Below, piece by piece: positions 22,577 through 33,429 of a stretch of 64,000 nt of DNA. The position numbers and the translations under genes are program-made. Each line of letters opens with the position of its first letter. The stretch's first letter is position 1. The notes beneath the pieces were generated by a model. The model was given only the letters and a program-made list of their open reading frames with translations. It was not told the DNA's origin and made no database searches. Location of the stretch: contig NC_092231.1 in NCBI RefSeq assembly GCF_036320965.1, forward strand, positions 30,274,199 to 30,338,198. Reading direction: 5' to 3'. This stretch comes from Panulirus ornatus. Lineage: Eukaryota > Arthropoda > Malacostraca > Decapoda > Palinuridae.

Positions 22577-25245
22577 TATACATGGGGTGTTCAGTGTTGT
22601 AAATGGAAATGGTGAAGAGCTTGTAGATTTATGTGCTGAAAAAGGACTGGTGATTGGGAATACCTGGTTTAAAAAGCGAGATATACATAAGTATACGTAT
22701 GTAAGTAGGAGAGATGGCCAGAGAGCGTTATTGGATTACGTGTTAACTGACAGGCGCACGAAAGAGAGACTTTTGGATGTTAATGTGCTGAGAGGTGCAA
22801 CTGGAGGGATGTCTGATCATTATCTTGTGGAGGCTAAGGTGAAGATTTGTATGGGTTTTCAGAAAAGAAGAGTGAATGTTGGGGTGAAGAGGGTGGTGAG
22901 AGTAAGTGAGCTTGGGAAGAAGACTTGTGTTAGGAAGTACCAGGAGAGACTGAGTACAGAATGGAAAAAGGTGAGAACAATGGAAGTAAGGGGAGTGGGG
23001 GAGGAATGGGATGTATTTAGGGAATCAGTGATGGATTGCGCCAAAGATGCTTGTGGCATGAGAAGAGTGGGAGGTGGGTTGATTAGAAAGGGTAGTGAGT
23101 GGTGGGATGAAGAAGTAAGAGTATTAGTGAAAGAGAAGAGAGAGGCATTTGGACGATTTTTGCAGGGAAAAAATGCAACTGAGTGGGAGATGTATAAAAG
23201 AAAGAGGCAGGAGGTCAAGAGAAAGGTGCAAGAGGTGAAAAAAAGGGCAAATGAGAGTTGGGGTGAGAGAGTATCATTAAATTTTAGGGAGAATAAAAAG
23301 ATGTTCTGGAAGGAGGTAAATAAAGTGCGTAAGACAAGGGAGCAAATGAGAACTTCAGTGAAGGGCGCAAATGGGGAGGTGATAACAAGTAGTGATGATG
23401 TGAAAAGGAGATGGAGTGAGTATTTTGAAGGTTTGTTGAATGTGTTTGATGATAGAGTGGCAGATATAGGGTGTTTTGGTCGAGGTGGTGTGCAAAGTGA
23501 GAGGGTTAGGGAAAATGATTTGGTAAACAGAGAAGAGGTAGTAAAAGCTTTTCGGAAGATGAAAGCCAGCAAGGCAGCAGGTTTGGATGGTATTGCAGTG
23601 GAATTTATTAAAAAAGGGGGTGACTGTATTATTGACTAGTTGGTAAGGTTATTTAATGTATGTATGACTCATGGTGAGGTGCCTGAGGATTGGCGGAATG
23701 CGTGCATAGTGCCATTGTACAAAGGCAAAGGGGATAAGAGTGAGTGCTCAAATTAAAGAGGTATAAGTTTGTTGAGTATTCCTGGTAAATTATATGGGAG
23801 GGTATTGATTGAGAGGGTGAAGGCATGTACAGAGCATCAGATTGGGGAAGAGCAGTGTGGTTTCAGAAGTGGTAGAGGATGTGTGGATCAGGTGTTTGCT
23901 TTGAAGAATGTATGTGAGAAATACTTAGAAAAGCAAATGGATTTGTATGTAGCATTTATGGATCTGGAGAAGGCATATGATAGAGTTGATAGAGATGCTC
24001 TGTGGAAGGTATTAAGAATATATGGTGTGGGAGGCAAGTTGTTAGAAGCAGTGAAAAGTTTTTATCGAGGATGTAAGGCATGTGTACGTGTAGGAAGAGA
24101 GGAAAGTGATTGGTTCTCAGTGAATGTAGGTTTGCGGCAGGGGTGTGTGATGTCTCCATGGTTGTTTAATTTGTTTATGGATGGGGTTGTTAGGGAGGTA
24201 AATGCAAGAGTTTTGGAAAGAGGGGCAAGTATGCAGTCTGTTAGGGATGAGAGAGCTTGGGAAGTGAGTCAGTTGTTGTTCGCTGATGATACAGTGCTGG
24301 TGGCTGATTCATGTGAGAAACTGCAGAAGCTGGTGACTGAGTTTGGTAAAGTGTGTGGAAGAAGAAAGTTAAGAGTAAATGTGAATAAGAGCAAGGTTAT
24401 TAGGTACAGTAGGGTTGAGGGTCAAGTCAATTGGGAGGTGAGTTTGAATGGAGAAAAACTGGAGGAAGTGAAGTGTTTTAGATATCTGGGAGTGGATCTG
24501 GCAGCGGATGGAACCATGGAAGCGGAAGTGGATCATAGGGTGGGGGAGGGGGCGAAAATTCTGGGGGCCTTGAAGAATGTGGGGAAGTCGAGAACATTAT
24601 CTCGGAAAGCAAAAATGGGTATGTATGAAGGAATAGTGGTTCCAACAATGTTGTATGGTTGCGAGGCGTGGGCTATGGATAGAGTTGTGCGCAGGAGGAT
24701 GGAGGTGCTGGAAATGAGATGTTTGAGGACAATGTGTGGTGTGAGGTGGTTTGATCGAGTGAGTAACGTAAGGGTAAGAGAGATGTGTGGAAATAAAAAG
24801 AGCGTGGTTGAGAGAGCAGAAGAGGGTGTTTTGAAGTGGTTTGGGCACATGGAGAGGATGAGTGAGGAAAGATTGACCAAGAGGATATATGTGTCGGAGG
24901 TGGAGGGAACAAGGAGAAGAGGGAGACCAAATTGGAGGTGGAAAGATGGAGTGAAAAAGATTTTGTGTGATCGGGGCCTGAACATGCAGGAGGGTGAAAG
25001 GAGGGCAAGGAATAGAGTGAATTGGAGCGATGTGGTATACCGGGGTTGACGTGATGTCAGTGGATTGAATCAAGGCATGTGAAGTGTCTGGGGTAAGCCA
25101 TGGAAAGCTGTGTAGGTATGTATATTTGCGTGTGTGGACGTATGTATATACATGTGTATGGGGGGAGTTGGGCCATTTCATTTCGTCTGTTTCCTTGCGC
25201 TACCTCGCAAACGCGGGAGACAGCGACAAAGTATAATAAAAAAAA
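22575..25245 (+). mobile_element. LINE-A, 5'-truncated, young subfamily
   Basis: It starts inside the endonuclease (IHGVFSVVNG region) after (TA)n and runs to the short 3' UTR and an A-rich tail. It is followed without a gap by another LINE-A copy in the same orientation. Confidence 0.93.
22587..25049 (+). pseudogene. LINE-A ORF with two nonsense mutations
   Basis: One continuous reading frame of 821 codons is interrupted only by a TAG at 23637 (a Trp in the DWLVRLF segment of sister copies) and a TAA near 23755 (Tyr of SNYRGIS). Endonuclease end ([15 protein letters not shown]), linker, RT core (QCGFRSGRGCVDQVF, AFMDLEKAYDRVDRDALW, FADDTVLVADS) and C-terminus are otherwise intact. Both lesions are single substitutions, so the copy is young. 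The endonuclease N-terminus with its ETK and GDLN motifs is missing. Confidence 0.9.
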
Positions 25246-26647
25246 AAAAAGAAAAAAAAAAATGACTCATGGTGAGGTGCCTGAGGATTGGCGGAATGCG
25301 TGCATAGTGCCATTGTACAAAGGCAAAGGGGATAAGAGTGAGTGCTCAAATTTCAGAGGTATAAGTTTGTTGAGTATTCCTGGTAAATTATATGGGAGGG
25401 TATTGACTGAGAGGGTGAAGGCATGTACAGAGCATCAGATTGGGGAAGAGCAGTTTGGTTTCAGAAGTGGTAGAGGATGTGTGGATCAGGTGTTTGCTTT
25501 GAAAAATGTATGTGAGAAATACTTAGAAAAGCAAATGGATTTGTATGTAGCATTTATGGATCTGGAGAAGGCATATGATAGAGTTGATAGAGATGCTCTG
25601 TGGAAGGTATTAAGAGTATATGGTGTGGGAGGCAAGTTGTTAGAAGCAGTGAAAAGTTTTTATCGAGGATGTAAGGCATGTGTACGTGTAGGAAGAGAGG
25701 AAAGTGATTGGTTCTCAGTGAATGTAGGTTTGCGGCAAGGGTGTGTGATGTCTCCATGGTTGTTTAATTTGTTTATGGATGGGGTTGTTAGGGAGGTGAA
25801 TGCAAGAGTTTTGGAAATAGGGGCAAGTATGAAGTCTGTTGTGGATGAGAGAGCTTGGGAAGTGAGTCAGTTGTTGTTCGCTGATGATACAGCGCTGGTG
25901 GCTGATTCATGTGAGAAACTGCAGAAGCTGGTGACTGAGTTTGGTAAAGTGTGTGAAAGAAGAAAGTTAAGAGTAAATGTGAATAAGAACAAGGTTATTA
26001 GGTACAGTAGGGTTGAGGGTCAAGTCAATTGGGAGGTAAGTTTGAATGGAGAAAAACTGCAGGAAGTAAAGTGTTTTAGATATCTGGGAGTGGATCTGGC
26101 AGCGGATGGAACCATGAAAGCGGAAGTGGATCATAGGGTGGGGCAGGGGGCGAAAATCCTGGGAGCCTTGAAGAATGTGTGGAAGTCGAGAACATTATCT
26201 CGGAAAGCAAAAATGGGTATGTTTGAAGGAATGGTGGTTCCAACAATGTTGTATGGTTGCGAGGCGTGGGCTATGGATAGAGTTGTGCGCAGGAGGGTGG
26301 ATGTGCTGGAAATGAGATGTTTGAGGACAATGTGTGGTGTGAGGTGGTTTGATCGAGTAAGTAACGTAAGGGTAAGAGAGATGTGTGGAAATAAAAAGAG
26401 CGTGGTTGAGAGAGCAGAAGAGGGTGTTTTGAAATGGTTTGGGCACATGGAGAGAATGAGTGAGGATAGATTGACCAAGAGGATATATGTGTCGGAGGTG
26501 GAGGGAACGAGGAGAAGTGGAAGACCAAATTGGAGGTGGAAAGATGGAGTGAAAAAGATTTTGTGTCATCGGGGCCAGAACATGCAGGAGGGTGAAAGGA
26601 GAACAAGGAATAGAGTGAATTGGATCAATGTGGTATACCGGGGTTGA
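25100..26647 (+). CDS. 515-codon chimeric ORF: LINE-A 3' UTR/poly(A) fused to RT
   Basis: An ATG in the 3' UTR of the upstream copy is in frame through the A-rich junction (encoding a lysine-rich bridge) into the RT of the downstream copy, and the frame stays open to the normal LINE-A stop. It retains VPLYKGKGDKSECSNFRGIS, AFMDLEKAYDRVDRD, GLRQGCVMSPWLF, FADDTALVAD and the C-terminal [11 protein letters not shown]. It lacks the endonuclease and the RT N-terminal end, so it should not be autonomous. Whether it is translated is unknown. It is the longest undamaged RT frame in the window. Confidence 0.6.
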   Translation: MESCVGMYICVCGRMYIHVYGGSWAISFRLFPCATSQTRETATKYNKKKKRKKKMTHGEVPEDWRNACIVPLYKGKGDKSECSNFRGISLLSIPGKLYGRVLTERVKACTEHQIGEEQFGFRSGRGCVDQVFALKNVCEKYLEKQMDLYVAFMDLEKAYDRVDRDALWKVLRVYGVGGKLLEAVKSFYRGCKACVRVGREESDWFSVNVGLRQGCVMSPWLFNLFMDGVVREVNARVLEIGASMKSVVDERAWEVSQLLFADDTALVADSCEKLQKLVTEFGKVCERRKLRVNVNKNKVIRYSRVEGQVNWEVSLNGEKLQEVKCFRYLGVDLAADGTMKAEVDHRVGQGAKILGALKNVWKSRTLSRKAKMGMFEGMVVPTMLYGCEAWAMDRVVRRRVDVLEMRCLRTMCGVRWFDRVSNVRVREMCGNKKSVVERAEEGVLKWFGHMERMSEDRLTKRIYVSEVEGTRRSGRPNWRWKDGVKKILCHRGQNMQEGERRTRNRVNWINVVYRG

Positions 26648-26838
26648 CATGCTGTGAGTGGATTGAATCAGGGCATGTGAAGCGTCTGGGGTAAACCATG
26701 GAAAGCTGTGTAGGTATGTATATTTGCGTGTGTGGACGTGTATGTATATACATGTGTATGGGGGTGGGTTGGGCCATTTCTTTCGTCTGTTTCCTTGCGC
26801 TACCTCGCAAACGCGGGAGACAGCGACAAAGCAAAAAA
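25262..26838 (+). mobile_element. LINE-A, 5'-truncated, tandem to the previous copy
   Basis: It begins at 'atgactcatggtgaggtgcc' inside the RT N-terminus, immediately after the A-rich tail of the copy ending at 25245. It ends in the short 3' UTR and poly(A) near 26838, then (TA)n and (CA)n. Confidence 0.93.
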
Positions 26839-26844
26839 AAAAAA

Positions 26845-26920
26845 ACATATATATATATATATATATATATACATACACATACATACGCACATATACACAC
26901 ACACACACACATATATATAC
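26845..26920. repeat. (TA)n / (CA)n tract
   Basis: TA units followed by ACAT and CA units, between the poly(A) of one LINE-A copy and a 56-bp antisense LINE-A scrap. Confidence 0.9.
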
Positions 26921-26976
26921 CATACAGCATTGTTGGAACCACTATTCCTTCAAACATACCCATTATTGCTTTCTGA
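26921..26976 (-). mobile_element. 56-bp LINE-A scrap
   Basis: On the minus strand this matches the short ORF segment encoding [18 protein letters not shown]. It is truncated at both ends and flanked by TA-rich sequence. It sits between two + strand LINE-A copies. Confidence 0.8.
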
Positions 26977-26986
26977 GATATATATA

Positions 26987-29962
26987 GAAACCCTCCCCTC
27001 CTTGTATTATAACTTTCTAAAAGGGGAAACAAGAAGGAGCCATGCTGGGAGTGATTATCCTCCTCGAAGGCTCAGATTGGGGTGTCTAAATGTCTGCAGA
27101 TGTGAACAAGATGAGAAAAAAGGAGAAATAGGTAGTATGTTTGAGGAAAGGAAACTGGATGTTTTGGCTCTAAGTGAAACAAAGCTCAGGGGTAAAGGGG
27201 AAGTGTAGTTTGGGAATGTCTTGGGAGTAAAGTCAGGGGTTAGTGAGAGGGCAAGAGCAAGGGAAGGAGTAGCACTACTCTTTAAACAGGAGTATTGGGA
27301 GTATGTGATAGAGTGTAAGAAAGTAAACTCTAGATTGATATGGGTAAAACTGGAAGTGGATGGAGAGAGATGGATGATTATTGGTGCATATGCACCTGGG
27401 CAAAAGAAGAAAGATCATGAGAGGCAAGTGTTTTGGGAGCAGCTGAGTGAGTCTGTTAGTAGTTTTGATGCATGAGACCGGGTAATAGTGATGGGTGATT
27501 TGAATGCAAAGGTGAGTAATGTGGCAGTTGAGGGAATAATTGGTGTACATGGGGTGTTCAGTGTTGTAAGTGGAAATGGTAAAGAGCTTGTAGATTTATG
27601 TTTTGAAAAGGGACTGGTGATTGGGAATACCTGGTTTAAAAAGGGAGATATTCATATGTATGTAAGTAGAAGAGATGGCCAGAAAGCATTATTAGATTAC
27701 GTGTTAAATGATAGGCGCGTGAAAGAGAGACTTTTGGATGTTGATGTGCTGAGAGGTGCAACTGGAGGGATGTCTGATCATTATCTTGTGAAGGTGAAGA
27801 TTTGTAGAGGTTTTCAGAAAAGAAGAGAGAATGTTGGGGTAAAGAGAGTGGTGAGAGTAAGTGAGCTTGGGAAGGAGACTTGTGTGAGGAAGTACCAGGA
27901 GAGACTGAGTAGAGAATGGAAAAAGGTGAGACCAAAGGACGTAAGGGGAGTGGGGGAGGAATGTGATGTATTTAGGGAAGCAGTGATGGCTTGTGCAAAA
28001 GATGCTTGTGGCATGAGAAGTGTGGGGGTGGGCAGATTAGAAAGGGTAGTGAGTGGTGGGATGAAGAAGTAAGATTATTAGTGCAAAAGAAGAGAGAGGC
28101 ATTTGGACGATTTTTGCAGGGAAATAATGCAAATGAGTGGGAGATGTATAAAAGAAAGAGACAGGAGGTCAAGAGAAAGATGCAAGAGGCAAAAAAAAAG
28201 GGCAAATGAGAGTTGGGATGAGAGAGTATCATTAAATTTTAGGGAGAATAAATAGATGTTTTGGAAGGAGGTAAATAAAGTGCGTAAGACAAGGGAACAA
28301 ATGGGAACATCATTTAAGGGGGCTAAGGGGAAGGTGATAACAAGTAGTGGTGATGTGAGAAGGAGGTGGAGTGAGTATTTTGAAGGTTTGTTGGATGTGT
28401 TTGATGATAGAGTGGCAAATATAGGGTGTTTTGGTCAATGTTGTGTGCAAAGTTAGAGGGATAGGGAGAATGATTTGGTAAACAGACATAAGGGACTAAA
28501 AGCTTTGCGGAAGATGAAAGCTGGCAAGGCAGCGGGTTTAGAAGGTATTGCAGTGGAATTTATTAAAAAAGGTGGTGACTGTATTGTTGACTGGTTGGTA
28601 AGGTTATTTAATGTATGTATGACTCATGGTGAGGTGCCTGAGGACTGGCAGAATGCTTGCAGAGTGCCGTTGTACAAAGGCAAAGGGGATAAGAGTGAGT
28701 GCTCAAATTACAGAGGTATAAGGTTATTGAGTATTCCTGGGAAATTATATGGGAGGGTTTTGATTGAGAGGGTGAAGGCATGTACAGAGCATCAGATTGG
28801 GGAAGAGCAGTGTGGTTTCAGAAGTGGTAGAGGATGTGTGGATTAGGTGTTTGCTTTGAAAATTGTATGTGAGAAATACTTAGAAAAGCAAATGGATTTG
28901 TATGTAGCATTTATGGATCTGGAAAAGGCATTTGATAGAGATGCTTTGTGGAAGATATTAAGAGTATATGGTGTGGGAGGTACATTGTTAGAAGCAGTGA
29001 AAAGTTTTTATCAATGATGTAAGGCATGTGTACGTGAAGGAAAAGAAGAAAGTGATTGGTTGTCTGTGAATGTTGGTTTGCAGCAGGGGTTCATGATGTC
29101 TCCATGGCTGTTTAATTTGTTTATGGATGGGGTTGTTAGGGAGGTAAATGGAAGAGTCTTAGAAAGAGGGGCAAGTGTGCAGTCTGTTGTGGATGAGAGA
29201 GCTTGGGAAGTGTATCAGTTGTTGTTCGCTGATGATATAGTGCTGGTGGCTGATTTGTGTGAGAAACTGCAGAAGCTGGTGACTCAGTTTGGTAAAGTGT
29301 GTGAAAGAAGAAAGCTGAGAGTAAATGTGAATAAGAGCAAGGTTATTAGGTACAGCAGGGTTGAGGGACAAGTCAATTGGGAGGTAAGTTTGAATGGAGA
29401 AAAACTGGAGGAAGTGCGAGAAATACTGGAGGAAGTGAAGTGTTTTAGATATCTGGGAGAGGATTTGGCAGCGGATAGAACCATGGAAGCGGAAGTGAAT
29501 CATAGGGTGGGGGAGGAGGCGAAAGTTTTGGGAGAGTTGAAAAATGCGTGGAAGTCGAGAACGTTATCTTGGAAAGCAAAAATGGGTAAGTTTGAAGGAA
29601 TAGTGGTTCCAAAAATGTTATACAGTTGTGAGGCATGGGCTATAGATAGAGTTGTGCGGAGTAGGGTGGATGTGCTGGAAATGAGATGTTTGAGGACAAT
29701 ATGTGGTGTGAGGTGGTTTGATTGTGTGGTGGGGTGGCGGCGGGAGTGAATAAGGGCAGACAGTATGAATTATGTACATGTGTATATATGTATATGTCTG
29801 TGTGTGTATATATATGTATACGTTGAGATGTATAGATATGTATAGGTGCTGTGTGTGGATGTGTATGTATATACATATCTATGTGGGTGGGTTGGGCCAT
29901 TCTTTTGTCTGTTTCCTTGCGCTACCTCGCTAATGCAGGAGACAGCGACAGAGTGTAATAAT
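26987..29962 (+). mobile_element. LINE-A, old subfamily, nearly complete but decayed
   Basis: It begins in the 5' UTR (cctcccctccttgtattata) and includes the start region, although the initiator is AGGGG rather than ATGGG. The endonuclease, linker and RT follow in fragments (27221-27475, 27488-28072, 28256-28456, 28475-28846, 29060-29749). Near 29735 the ORF jumps from RWFD to the distal part of the long 3' UTR, so the last ~0.7 kb of coding plus UTR is deleted. Tail near 29962. Frameshifts and stops are numerous. Confidence 0.9.
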
Positions 29963-30007
29963 TATAATAGAATGAAAATAAAGATATATATTTATTTATT
30001 TATACAT

Positions 30008-31243
30008 TTTGCTTTGTTGCTGTCTCCCGCGTTAGCGAAGTAGCGCAAGGAAACAGATGAAAGAATGGCCCACCCGACCCACATACACATGTATATACAT
30101 ACACACCTATACATCGCAACGCATACATATACATACACACACAGACACATACACACACACACGTGCACACAATTCACACTGTCTGCCTTTATTCATTCCC
30201 ATCGCCACCCCACCACACACGAAACAACAACCCCCTCCCCCCCTCATGTGCGCGAGGCAGTGCTAGGAAAAGACAACAAAGGCCACATTCATTCACACTT
30301 AGTCTCTAGCTGTCATAATGCACTGAAACCACAGTTCCCTTTCCACATCCAGGCCCCACAGAACTTTCCATGGTTTACCCCAGATGCTTCACATGTCCTG
30401 GTTCAATCCAATGACAGCACGTCGACCCCAGTATACCACATCATTCCAATTCACTCTATTCCTTACACACCTTTCACCCTCCTGCATGTTCAGGCCCCGA
30501 TCACTCAAAATCTTTTTCACTCCATCTTTCCATCTCCAATTTGGTTTCCCACTTCTCCTCATTCCCTCCACCTCTGACACATATATCCTCTTTGTCAATC
30601 TTTCCTCACTCATTCTCTCCATGTGACCAAACCATTTCAAAACACTCTCGTCTGCTCTCTCAACCACACTCTGTTTATTACCACACATCTCTCTTACCCT
30701 ATTATTACTTACTCGATCAAACCACCTCACACCACATATTAGACTCAAACATCTCATTTCCAGCACATCCACCCTCCTCTGCACAACTCTATCTATTGCC
30801 CACGCCTCACAACCATATAACATTGTTGGAACCACTATTCCTTCAAACATACCCATTTTTGCTTTCCGAGACAATGTTCTCGACTTCCACATAGTCTTCA
30901 GTGTTCCCAGAACTTTCGCGCCCTCCCCCACCCTATGATTCACTTGCGCTTCCATGGTTCCATCCACTGCCAAATCCACTCCCAGATATCTAAAACACTT
31001 CACTTCCTCCAGTTTTTCTCCATTCAAACTTACCTCCCAATTGACTTGTCCCTCAACCCTACTGTACCTAATAACCTTGCTCTTATTCACATTTACTCTC
31101 AGCTTTCTTCTTTGACACACTTTACCAAACTCAGTCACCATCTTCAGTTTCTCACACGAATCAGCCACCAGCGCTGTATCATCAGCGAACAACAACTGAC
31201 TCACTTCCCAAGCCCTCTCATCCACAACAGACTGCATACTTGC
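30008..31243 (-). mobile_element. LINE-A, old long-UTR subfamily, 5'-truncated
   Basis: On the minus strand it runs from the segment before the FADD box (MQSVVDERAWEVS) to the long 3' UTR ending at 30008. The retained ORF (30389-31237) is open for 282 codons, although an indel after the RT core (EKLKMVTEF) is visible. It lies tail to tail with the + copy ending at 29962. Confidence 0.9.
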
Positions 31244-31811
31244 CCTGATTCAATCCATTGACAACACGTCGACCCCAGTATACCACATCGATCCAACTCA
31301 CTCTATTCCTTGCCCGCCTTTCGCCCTCCTGCATGTTCAGGCCCCGATCATTCAAAATCTTTTTCACTCCATCTTTCCACCTCCAATTTGGTCTCCCACT
31401 TCTCCTCGTTCCCTCCACCTCCGACACATATATCCTCTTGGTCAATCTTTCCTCACTCATTCTCTCCATGTGCCCAAACCATTTCAAAACACCCTCTTCT
31501 GCTCTCTCAACCACGCTCTTTTTATTTCCACACATCTCTCTTACCCTTACATTACTTACTCGATCAAACCACCTCACACCACATATTGTCCTCAAACATC
31601 TCATTTCCAGCACATCCACCCTCCTGCACACTACTTTATCCATAGCCCACGCCTCGCAACCATACAACATTGTTGGAACCACTATTCCTTCAAACATAGC
31701 CATTTTTGCTTTCAGAGATAATGTTCTCGACTTCCACACATTCTTCAAGGCTCCCAGGATTTTTGCCCCCTCCCCCACCCTATGATTCACTTTCGCTTCC
31801 ATGGTTCCATT
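31244..31811 (-). mobile_element. LINE-A internal fragment, both ends missing
   Basis: On the minus strand it covers the ORF from MEAKVNHRVGEG to the stop and a few bases of 3' UTR, then passes directly into the 5' end of the copy at 30008-31243. The shared GGGCA at the join suggests a microhomology or recombination junction. It lies only 76 bp upstream of the last collagen exon. Confidence 0.88.
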
Positions 31812-31887
31812 TTTATTGTTATTATCTTTATCCTAAGTCTTTATTAACATAGTCGAGATTTGAAAACTTACTGTGGTGTATTTACAG

Positions 31888-32075
31888 GTCCACCTGGACC
31901 CCCAGGAGTAGGACTTCCAGGAAGAATAGGTGAACGTGGATCCCCAGGTTTGCCTGGTGCACAGGGTGGTCGGGGTGCCCCTGGCCCTCAAGGTCCTCCT
32001 GGTCACTGTGAGTATTGTAACCCAGCCTTAGCCTACCAGTCAGCTGCAGCTCGAGGCAATGTCAAGGGACCATAA
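31888..32075 (+). CDS. collagen terminal exon (end of COL1 and NC1)
   Basis: The acceptor is gtatttacag. The exon completes a Gly codon and continues [18 protein letters not shown] with one two-residue imperfection (GVG). The triple helix ends at GPPGH, followed by CEYC and a 20-residue tail ending VKGP and a TAA stop. A short NC1 with a close cysteine pair and a C-terminal KGP-type end is the pattern of type IX and XIX FACIT chains. The cysteines would link chains after trimer formation. From the helix start in exon a through the helix end here is about 118 residues, close to the usual length of a FACIT COL1 domain. Fibrillar collagens would instead have a large COLFI domain, which is absent. 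Confidence 0.95.
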
Positions 32076-32414
32076 ACATCTTCCTCAATACCTGAAATGA
32101 CCACAACAACTGAAGGTAATCCTGGTCATATGGACAAATGGTTGACAAGTGCTCACTGCTCATATCTGATGAAAAGTCTTAATTCTTCATTATGTACTCT
32201 ACAGTGACAGCTTTACTGTATTTTCCCACAAAATACATAGATACAATTTGAAAATATCTAGGTCTTGTTTAACATCTCTCAAACCGAGGTAAAATATCTT
32301 TAATTTTTCTTTTCCAGTCTCTCTTGAAAGTATTCATCAGCAATGTTTCAAAGTCAGGTTTTTAACAACTTTTTCCAACAAATTAGTTCAAAATGTATTA
32401 GGTGCTTATTATGA

Positions 32415-32420
32415 AATAAA
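32415..32420 (+). terminator. candidate polyadenylation signal AATAAA
   Basis: This is a canonical hexamer 340 bases after the collagen stop codon. A second one lies at 33025-33030. Sequence alone does not show which is used. Confidence 0.35.
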
Positions 32421-33024
32421 AACAACTTATGAAACCAAGAGGACATATCAGATTATCAGGTGCAGGTGCCGTCAACACTGAGCGTGTCTTGTCAAACTCA
32501 CCATTCATCACTGCCAAGTCATCTTATTTGTTTTTCATTTGAGATAATATTATATTTTTGATGTCCATGGCGATATCTAAAGAAATGTTTAGGATTAAAT
32601 GGACGATAGATACATGTTAAGGGCTCACTCTTTGCTACAATTTCGACAACTCAAACTTCAATTTAAACACTTGCACACACACACACACACACACGCACAC
32701 ACTGTGTCCCACCACATGTACGTACATAATACAGATGGACTACATACTGAAGCCACGTAAGAGAGAGCAGTAAATTCCCGTAAGATTACCCTGATAAAGT
32801 CACATATACTCTATATTACATTGCAAAAGCTGTGAGTGTCAGCCTGTGCCAGAGGCACTGCATGGTCTCTACCACACTGTTGCTAAAGTGATGCTGGGAA
32901 ACAGACTCGAACCTTGAGTGGTGCTTCTGTACTGTAGGTTTTGCCTCATTCTGTTAAGCTGTCATCATGTATATTCTGTGCAACTAACCTTTATTTGTAT
33001 ATAAAATAATTTTTTATCTAAATT

Positions 33025-33030
33025 AATAAA
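33025..33030 (+). terminator. candidate distal polyadenylation signal AATAAA
   Basis: This second canonical hexamer lies about 950 bases after the collagen stop and is followed within 40 bases by a T/G-containing stretch (agagtttcattttgac). It is an alternative to 32415. Confidence 0.35.
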
Positions 33031-33429
33031 GAGTTGGCCAACAGTTTGCTGAAGAGTTTCATTTTGACAAACATCTGCTGCAAATGTCTCTGGAGTATAT
33101 AATTCCCACTTTATAAGACTTTGGCTTATTTGTATATTGAACAGTGTGGTTTCATCTTCAAACGTTCATATAAAATCTGTGCCTTCTCACCAGGATGGAC
33201 TTCTGTACTTATTGGCTTACTCATATCTGAACTAAGACTAAGGATAAGTTTATTGTAGTCAGTTACATATTGTACTCATTTGTAATGTCATTTCATGTTA
33301 GTGGTTATATGGAATTGTAAAGACATAGGGAATAATTGAAATCCTCACCATATAAATGTATCTATTTTAATGGCACACACACAGCAGCTCCTTCTTGAAT
33401 ATTGATATTGGCTGATGAATAACTTACAA

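Larger units (their letters stand above)
6948..32075 (+). other. collagen gene (3' part), exons and introns
   Basis: This spans the visible part of one + strand gene. Firm exons are 7462-7563, 8005-8106, 16659-16826 and 31888-32075, and 6948-6974 is a possible further exon. All internal junctions are phase 1 and split the first base of a Gly codon or its equivalent, which is usual in collagens. Joining them keeps the Gly-X-Y repeat in register across introns of 8.5 kb and 15 kb. The introns contain LINE-A copies in both orientations, a relic LINE and two minisatellites. The start codon, signal peptide and N-terminal domains are not in the window. Confidence 0.85.
32076..33429 (+). other. collagen 3' UTR and downstream sequence
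   Basis: This is AT-rich sequence after the stop codon with no coding frame I can support. It contains a (CA)n tract at 32672-32702 and two AATAAA hexamers (32415-32420 and 33025-33030). Beyond about 33060 I see nothing assignable until the Jockey-like element begins near 33430. Confidence 0.55.
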
